A DNA stretch of 64,000 nt from Scatosoma sp045533485 (GTDB taxonomy: Bacteria; Bacillota; Clostridia; Christensenellales; Borkfalkiaceae), in contig JAZSHX010000019.1 in assembly GCA_045533485.1 (NCBI GenBank), positions 1 through 64,000 of the forward strand, in the 5' to 3' direction. Positions 59,861-64,000 of this stretch are shown piece by piece. Made by a program: the position numbers and the translations under genes. The stretch's first letter is position 1; every line of letters starts with the position of its first letter. The notes below the pieces were generated by a model. It made no database searches. It saw only the letters and a program-made list of their open reading frames with translations, and was not told the origin of the DNA.

Positions 59861-60619
59861 TCACTTTTGTTCGGGGGTGGCGGCTACGGTGCATAAATAT
59901 ACGCACTTTGCGCCTGCGCCTAAAAGCAGCTTTGCGCAGGCGTTGCCCGTCGCGCCCGTAGTGAGCAAATCGTCGACAAGCAGTATGCTTTTGCCCTTGC
60001 AAAATTTGCGTTTGTGAACGTGGTATGCGCCCTCCGCGTTTTTAAAGCGTTCGGCGGCGGATAGGTGCTTTTGCATATATTCGTCGCGGCGTTTCAACAG
60101 CGTTTGCGTATCCAGCGTGCATGCTATCCCTGCGTTTTGCAGGGCGCGATGCAGGGAAATTGCCAGCTCTTCCGCTTGGTTGTAGCCGCGCTCCTTTTGC
60201 CGTTTTTCCGTCAAAGGCACGGGCAAAAGCAGCCACTGAGTTTGTTGCATTTCGCTTAAAGAAAGCTTGTCTATCAGCGTTTTACAAAGCGCTTCGCCAA
60301 AGTACCACGAAAGGTAGCGTTTGCCGTTTTTGAAGCCGTTGAGCGTTTGCGCCGCCAGTCCTTCGTAAGGAAAAGCGGAAAAGGCGGCGGTAAAGCTTGG
60401 CAGGTTGCTTTTGCAGGCAAGGCACGCGCCGTCCGTCACCACTGCCCTGCCGCATTTGGGACAGGTTTTGCCGTCGTTTTTTACAAGCAAGCCGTCGCAC
60501 TCTTGACAAATACGGTGAGTGGGATAATCGAACAGCTCCGCGCCGCAAATATCGCAGGTGTAGCCGCGCGCGGACGCTTTTTCACGCAGGCGGTTGAGCC
60601 ATTTGGTGAGTTTAGACAC
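59861..60619 (-). CDS. comF: ComF family phosphoribosyltransferase-like protein
   Basis: 252 residues from GTG 60619 (GGGGAG upstream). An N-terminal zinc-ribbon-like part with CDIC, CQEC, CPKC and CLAC pairs leads to a phosphoribosyltransferase domain with LPVPLTEKRQKERGYNQAE and the PRPP loop ILLVDDLLTTGATGNACAKL. ComFC is required for DNA uptake in naturally competent bacteria, but the protein is also widespread in species not known to be competent. No other com genes are in the window. It follows DUF368 by three bases. Confidence 0.92.
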   Translation of the reverse strand: MSKLTKWLNRLREKASARGYTCDICGAELFDYPTHRICQECDGLLVKNDGKTCPKCGRAVVTDGACLACKSNLPSFTAAFSAFPYEGLAAQTLNGFKNGKRYLSWYFGEALCKTLIDKLSLSEMQQTQWLLLPVPLTEKRQKERGYNQAEELAISLHRALQNAGIACTLDTQTLLKRRDEYMQKHLSAAERFKNAEGAYHVHKRKFCKGKSILLVDDLLTTGATGNACAKLLLGAGAKCVYLCTVAATPEQK

Positions 60620-60622
60620 AAT

Positions 60623-61597
60623 TTACTCCCCTTGCGCGGATTGCGTTTGTTGCGCTTTTTCCGCGTCTTTTTTGCGTTCGTATTTGACAAGCGCGTACGC
60701 GCCGATAACGCCAAGCGCAAACAGCACTACGCCCAAAATCAAATCGTACACGACGACGCCGTTTTGCGCCCAAGCGGTGTACACGGCAAGCATATCGCCA
60801 TTGCAAAACATAGCGAAAATAGAGCCAAGCGACAAGCCGACAATCATACAATAGGCGGTGATGCGAGATTTTGCGAATACGCGCGTGAGCAGGTTGGAAA
60901 GCAATAAAATACCGCCGAAAAAGCCGACCGCCAAGCCGCTGTATATCAAGAAAATAGCGGGGTTACTTTGCCAGTATGAAAAGCTGACGCTGTTGACCAG
61001 CGTTTGAAACCAGCCCACGGACATTAAAATGGCACTGGCGGAAAGTCCGGGGACGATTTGCGTTACGCCGCAAGCCGCGCCGATAAAAAGCGCCGCAAAC
61101 GGTTGCCAAATTTTTACCGCCATAAAGGTGTCCGCGTTTTGTTGCTCGGTAAATACGAACGCGCTTAAACAGCCCACCAACAAGGGAATAGCCAGCCCGA
61201 TAGCGAAAAGCAGTATGCGTTTTTTGGTCTTTTCCGCGGTCTTAATTTCCGCGAAAACTGCCGGAAACGCGCCGACCATAAGCCCTGCGAACAGGCAAAC
61301 GACGGCAAAGGGTAAAATGGCAATCAATTTTCTTACGGCGATAAAGCCAAGCAAAACACCTAATACGCCGCCGATGCCGATGGGCAGTAAAAATGCAAAG
61401 CATTTTTTGAACTGCTTAAACAGGTTGCCAAGCGCGTATAAAAACTGATCGTATAATTTGAAAATGATGGCGACGGTGGATCCGCTGATGCCCGGTACGA
61501 TCACCGCAAGACCGATGAAAAACCCAAGCAACGTGCTTTTGCACCACGTTTTTTTGTTGTATTTGATTAAGGCGATTTGTAAACTTTGTTCGTTCAT
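60623..61597 (-). CDS. DUF368 polytopic membrane protein (PopT-like)
   Basis: 324 residues with about eight transmembrane helices. The DUF368 signature is visible as GLAVIVPGISGSTVAIIFKLYDQFLYAL near residues 30-60, with a second GVTQIVPGLSASAILMSVG near 195. Members of this family were recently shown to translocate undecaprenyl phosphate across the membrane, so it may recycle the wall-lipid carrier. AAGGAG before ATG 61597; comF is co-transcribed. Confidence 0.9.
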   Translation of the reverse strand: MNEQSLQIALIKYNKKTWCKSTLLGFFIGLAVIVPGISGSTVAIIFKLYDQFLYALGNLFKQFKKCFAFLLPIGIGGVLGVLLGFIAVRKLIAILPFAVVCLFAGLMVGAFPAVFAEIKTAEKTKKRILLFAIGLAIPLLVGCLSAFVFTEQQNADTFMAVKIWQPFAALFIGAACGVTQIVPGLSASAILMSVGWFQTLVNSVSFSYWQSNPAIFLIYSGLAVGFFGGILLLSNLLTRVFAKSRITAYCMIVGLSLGSIFAMFCNGDMLAVYTAWAQNGVVVYDLILGVVLFALGVIGAYALVKYERKKDAEKAQQTQSAQGE

Positions 61598-61775
61598 ATT
61601 CGTCTCCTTTTTCCTACCTTTCTATTATAGCCCAAAAAAAGCGTTAGGTCAACGGCTTATACGAATTTTTCCGCACTTTTTGCGGAAAATCGCTCAAATC
61701 AGTCAATTTTCCGCCCTTTTTCGCATATACAATAGACTGTGACACGATATAAATTACGTCAACGTGGGTGAAAAT

Positions 61776-62789
61776 ATGAATTACGTGAAAAAAATGTGTA
61801 TTTTACGGCAGTTAAAGCAAGGGTTTTCGGGGGATGGAAAAACGCTTTCGGGATTAGTCAAGATTGAACAGTACGGAAAAAATCTTGCCGTGGAAGTGTC
61901 TATCATCAATTTCGCGCCCCTTGCGCTGGGGGAATATTATTGCTTGCTTTCCGATGGGAAAGGCAAGACGGAAATGCTTGCCCTGCGCGGAAAAAGTATT
62001 TTTAATATTTTGTCCGATTTGGATATTTCCCGCGGATTTTGCGCGGTGGTTTGCTACGTGAAAAACGACGTTGTGCCCATCGCGTACGGTATCAACGGCA
62101 ACGGCGCGTATGACTGGAAAACCATACTCAACGCAACCCTGCCCCCCGTCTTTCCGCAAAAACAGGCACAAACACCGACGAAAATGCAGGTGCAGGAACA
62201 GGCGATTACACAATCGGTTTTGCCTAAGCCGACCACGGTAGAAATTGCCGCAAAAAGCGATTACGATGACGAAGCGGTTGTGCAGGAAAATTATTTTAAG
62301 GAGCAAAAGGAAGATGGACAAGAGCTGTTTCAAGAAGCTGTCGGCGATGTACGTGCTGAAAGCGCAACTCAAAGCCAAGGAGAGAAAGAAGGGGCTGACC
62401 TTGCGGAAAATGACGATGCTGACGACGTACGCCACCCGTTTAAGACGGACGGGGACGGATATTATCACGCGGTAAAGGCGGAAATTGACGAATTGTTTAG
62501 CTTGCACCCCAAGGACGATACGTTGAAAGACGCTTTTTCGTGCAGCGCGTGGGTGCGCGTGAAAGGGGAAGCGGAAGATCCCGAATATTTGGTGGGCGTT
62601 GTGTACGACGACGGCGCGGCGAAGTATATTTGCTATGCGCTCAAAGCGGACGATAAGGACAATCCGCCAACGGAAATCCGCGACGTTTGCACGTTTGTGC
62701 CCGTTTCCTGCTTGCAGGGCGCAAAAGGTTTTTTCGTTATTTTCCAAAGTGCCGCGACGGGTGAGTGCATAAAACCGCAAAAAATTTGA
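61776..62789 (+). CDS. Conserved-looking hypothetical protein, two domains with acidic linker
   Basis: 337 residues from ATG 61776 (GGGTGA upstream; a GTG four codons earlier is possible). The N-terminal domain (about 1-120) is folded: LRQLKQGFSGDGKTLSGLVKIEQYGKN, then FAPLALGEYYCLLSDGKGKTEML and DISRGFCAVVCYVKNDVVPIAYGING. A Gln/Glu/Asp-rich linker (about 130-225) connects to a C-terminal domain (AEDPEYLVGVVYDDGAAKYICYALK). The N-terminus resembles proteins I have seen annotated as hypothetical in Clostridia. No signal peptide or membrane helix. An inverted repeat GCGGAAAAT/ATTTTCCGC (61682-61714) lies upstream. Confidence 0.75.
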   Translation: MNYVKKMCILRQLKQGFSGDGKTLSGLVKIEQYGKNLAVEVSIINFAPLALGEYYCLLSDGKGKTEMLALRGKSIFNILSDLDISRGFCAVVCYVKNDVVPIAYGINGNGAYDWKTILNATLPPVFPQKQAQTPTKMQVQEQAITQSVLPKPTTVEIAAKSDYDDEAVVQENYFKEQKEDGQELFQEAVGDVRAESATQSQGEKEGADLAENDDADDVRHPFKTDGDGYYHAVKAEIDELFSLHPKDDTLKDAFSCSAWVRVKGEAEDPEYLVGVVYDDGAAKYICYALKADDKDNPPTEIRDVCTFVPVSCLQGAKGFFVIFQSAATGECIKPQKI

Positions 62790-62807
62790 TTTTTTGCTTG
62801 CATTTGC

Positions 62808-62836
62808 TTGACTTTCCACATACGCGCGTGTATACT
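62808..62836 (+). promoter_or_regulatory. Promoter of the ECF S-component gene
   Basis: TTGACT (62808-62813) and TATACT (62831-62836) are 17 bases apart, 32 bases before the start codon. Confidence 0.75.
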
Positions 62837-62867
62837 TTATGGTATATTTTTATCACAAGGGTGGGTT

Positions 62868-63428
62868 ATGCAAAGGAAATACGCGCTTTTACAATATTCT
62901 TTGGCGAAACGGCTGACGTTTACCGCCGTGTTTGCCGCGCTTTGTTTTATCGGTACGTTTATCATCACTATCCCCTTGCCCAACGGATATTTTAACGTAG
63001 GCGACGTGTTCGTTTTGCTGTCGGGGTGGCTTTTAGGACCTATTTACGGCGCGATTGCCGCCGCCGTGGGAAGCGCGCTTGCCGACCTTTTAAGCGGTTT
63101 TGCCATTTATGCCCCTGCGACTTTTATTATCAAGGGCTTGGACGCGGCTATTGCGTGGCTGCTTTGGAAAACGGTTAAGCTGGTTTGGAAAAAGCAATCG
63201 CTCGACGCACTTTGCCGTGTTATTTCCGCCGTTGCCGCGGAAACGGTGATGGTGTTTGGATATTTTGTTTTTGAATGCGCGCTGTATTCGTTTGCCGGCG
63301 GCGCGGCTGCCCTTTTGGGTAATGCTATGCAAGGTGCGCTTTGCACCGTTTGCGCCGTTTTGCTTATTAGCGCGCTTTGCGTCGTACCGTCCGTTAAAAA
63401 ATTGTTTCCGCCGTTAGACGACAAATAA
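62868..63428 (+). CDS. ECF transporter S component, substrate unknown
   Basis: 186 residues from ATG 62868 (AAGGGTGG upstream). Six predicted helices; LTFTAVFAALCFIGTFI near the start, PNGYFNVGDVFVLLSGWLLGPIYGAIAAAVGSALADLLSG in the middle. This is the pattern of S subunits of the ribU/hmpT-type superfamily. The A, A' and T subunits are encoded elsewhere. No riboswitch or pathway gene lies beside it to show the vitamin. Confidence 0.88.
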   Translation: MQRKYALLQYSLAKRLTFTAVFAALCFIGTFIITIPLPNGYFNVGDVFVLLSGWLLGPIYGAIAAAVGSALADLLSGFAIYAPATFIIKGLDAAIAWLLWKTVKLVWKKQSLDALCRVISAVAAETVMVFGYFVFECALYSFAGGAAALLGNAMQGALCTVCAVLLISALCVVPSVKKLFPPLDDK

Positions 63429-63446
63429 TTTCTATACAAAAAAATT

Positions 63447-63480
63447 TCCACCCGATTTTGCAAAAAATCGGGTGGATTAT
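63447..63480. terminator. Bidirectional terminator between convergent genes
   Basis: TCCACCCGATTTT (63447-63459) pairs with AAAATCGGGTGGA (63464-63476) perfectly, with T-rich or A-rich flanks on both sides. Confidence 0.88.
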
Positions 63481-63482
63481 TT

Positions 63483-63860
63483 TTACTTTTTAATACCAAA
63501 GAAATCGGGGTTGTCGCTTTGCCACTCTCTTTCCAGCATTTGCGCCGTCCATTGACGCACGTCGTTTATCGTTGCTTTGGAAAAGAAATGCTTGCGCTTA
63601 AACGCTTTGTATTCCTTTTTATACAGCTTGGTCAAATCGGGGAAAGCGTACTGACCGCCGCCGTAAAACATCAAATTCAGCTCATACCTGCCTGACGTTT
63701 CGCGGAAATCAAAGTAGTCTTTTCCACGGCGAAAACGGCAAATGTACACGCAGGACGAATCGCCGCCCTTTTCGTGGAAATATTCAAACGTGAAACCGCG
63801 TTCACTTAAAAACGCCGCGTTATACGCTTTGATCACGTCTGCCATAGCCATGGTTTGCAC
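63483..63860 (-). CDS. Hypothetical 125-residue protein
   Basis: GTG 63860 is preceded at eight bases by AAGGGGG; an ATG nine bases later is less well spaced. A mixed alpha/beta protein with no membrane helix: VIKAYNAAFLSERGFTFEYF, FRRGKDYFDFRETSGRYEL and LTKLYKKEYKAFKRKHFF. I do not recognise a family. It ends at the terminator shared with the ECF gene. Confidence 0.75.
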   Translation of the reverse strand: MQTMAMADVIKAYNAAFLSERGFTFEYFHEKGGDSSCVYICRFRRGKDYFDFRETSGRYELNLMFYGGGQYAFPDLTKLYKKEYKAFKRKHFFSKATINDVRQWTAQMLEREWQSDNPDFFGIKK

Positions 63861-63881
63861 TGCCGTTTCCCCCTTGTTTTG

Positions 63882-64000
63882 TTATTCGCTGAGCGTGGCT
63901 TTAATTCTTCGAATACCGCTTGCACACGACTGTTCTTTGGCGATTTTGAATTTACCCAAAACGCCCGTGCTTTCTACGTGCGGTCCACCGCAAATTTCCT
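63882..64000 (-). CDS. tRNA-synthetase-type editing domain protein, C-terminal end (AlaX/ThrRS-like, partial)
   Basis: The gene enters from the right; 38 codons are inside the window. EICGGPHVESTGVLGKFKIA, then EQSCASGIRRIKATLSE is the zinc-site strand found at the end of the editing domain of alanyl- or threonyl-tRNA synthetases and free-standing AlaX proteins. Which of these it is cannot be decided from this fragment. The neighbouring 63483 gene is 21 bases downstream and probably co-transcribed. Confidence 0.75.
   Translation of the reverse strand, partial: EICGGPHVESTGVLGKFKIAKEQSCASGIRRIKATLSE

Noticed and set aside
61854..62819. Minus-strand open frame of 321 codons opposite the 61776 gene
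   Set aside because: Phe/Arg/His-rich shadow without ribosome binding site; it would also run over the ECF promoter.

Overview
The window is a chromosomal stretch from a Gram-positive anaerobe of the Clostridia. The evidence is a rubrerythrin, a SCIFF peptide with its radical-SAM maturase, HemZ, a TIGR04086 membrane protein, sigma-A type promoters with 17-bp spacers, AAGGAG-type ribosome binding sites and BspA-like leucine-rich-repeat lipoproteins. An uncultured gut lineage near Christensenellales is my guess; the sequence does not prove it.

Layout. 1-313 is the end of a rubrerythrin gene. 396-10813 is one long minus-strand housekeeping cluster read from an asnS promoter: asnS, plsX, rnc, smc, ftsY, trmD, rbgA, rnhB, yraN. 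10933-12954 carries a VanW-like protein and recF on the minus strand. An AT-rich divergent gap separates recF from dnaA, mnmG and a glycosyltransferase on the plus strand, which looks like a rearranged origin neighbourhood. 17.3-21.1 kb is accessory: short intergenic repeats, a secreted Ig-like protein translationally coupled to a 49-residue ORF, and a small HTH gene. 21.1-30.6 kb is minus-strand core metabolism: pnp, rpsO, hemZ, a glyoxalase-like hydrolase, relA/spoT, recJ. 30.7-39.7 kb is a Sec/SCIFF neighbourhood: secF, secD, scfB, scfA, TIGR04086, yajC, an ABC transporter and tgt. 39.8-45.0 kb has a PHP phosphatase and a MarR-controlled pair of ABC exporters. 45.1-55.2 kb holds two large LRR lipoproteins flanking a yhaN/yhaO nuclease pair. 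55.4-63.9 kb has a Na/Pi cotransporter, PHP protein, NlpC/P60 lipoprotein, comF, DUF368, unknown proteins and an ECF S-component.

Two non-coding systems stand out. (1) Both LRR lipoprotein genes start with a leader of about 170 nt that has the same architecture: promoter, closing helix, two more helices with compensatory changes, and a terminator that competes with an antiterminator immediately before the Shine-Dalgarno. It looks like a riboswitch or attenuator class that I do not recognise. (2) A dispersed folded element of about 125-135 bp occurs in five copies plus one remnant. Four of the five full copies lie directly after stop codons of minus-strand genes, and their helices are preserved by compensatory changes. 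Also notable are a SecD/SecF pair that has lost the conserved proton-relay motif and an RNase III lacking usual metal-binding acidic residues.
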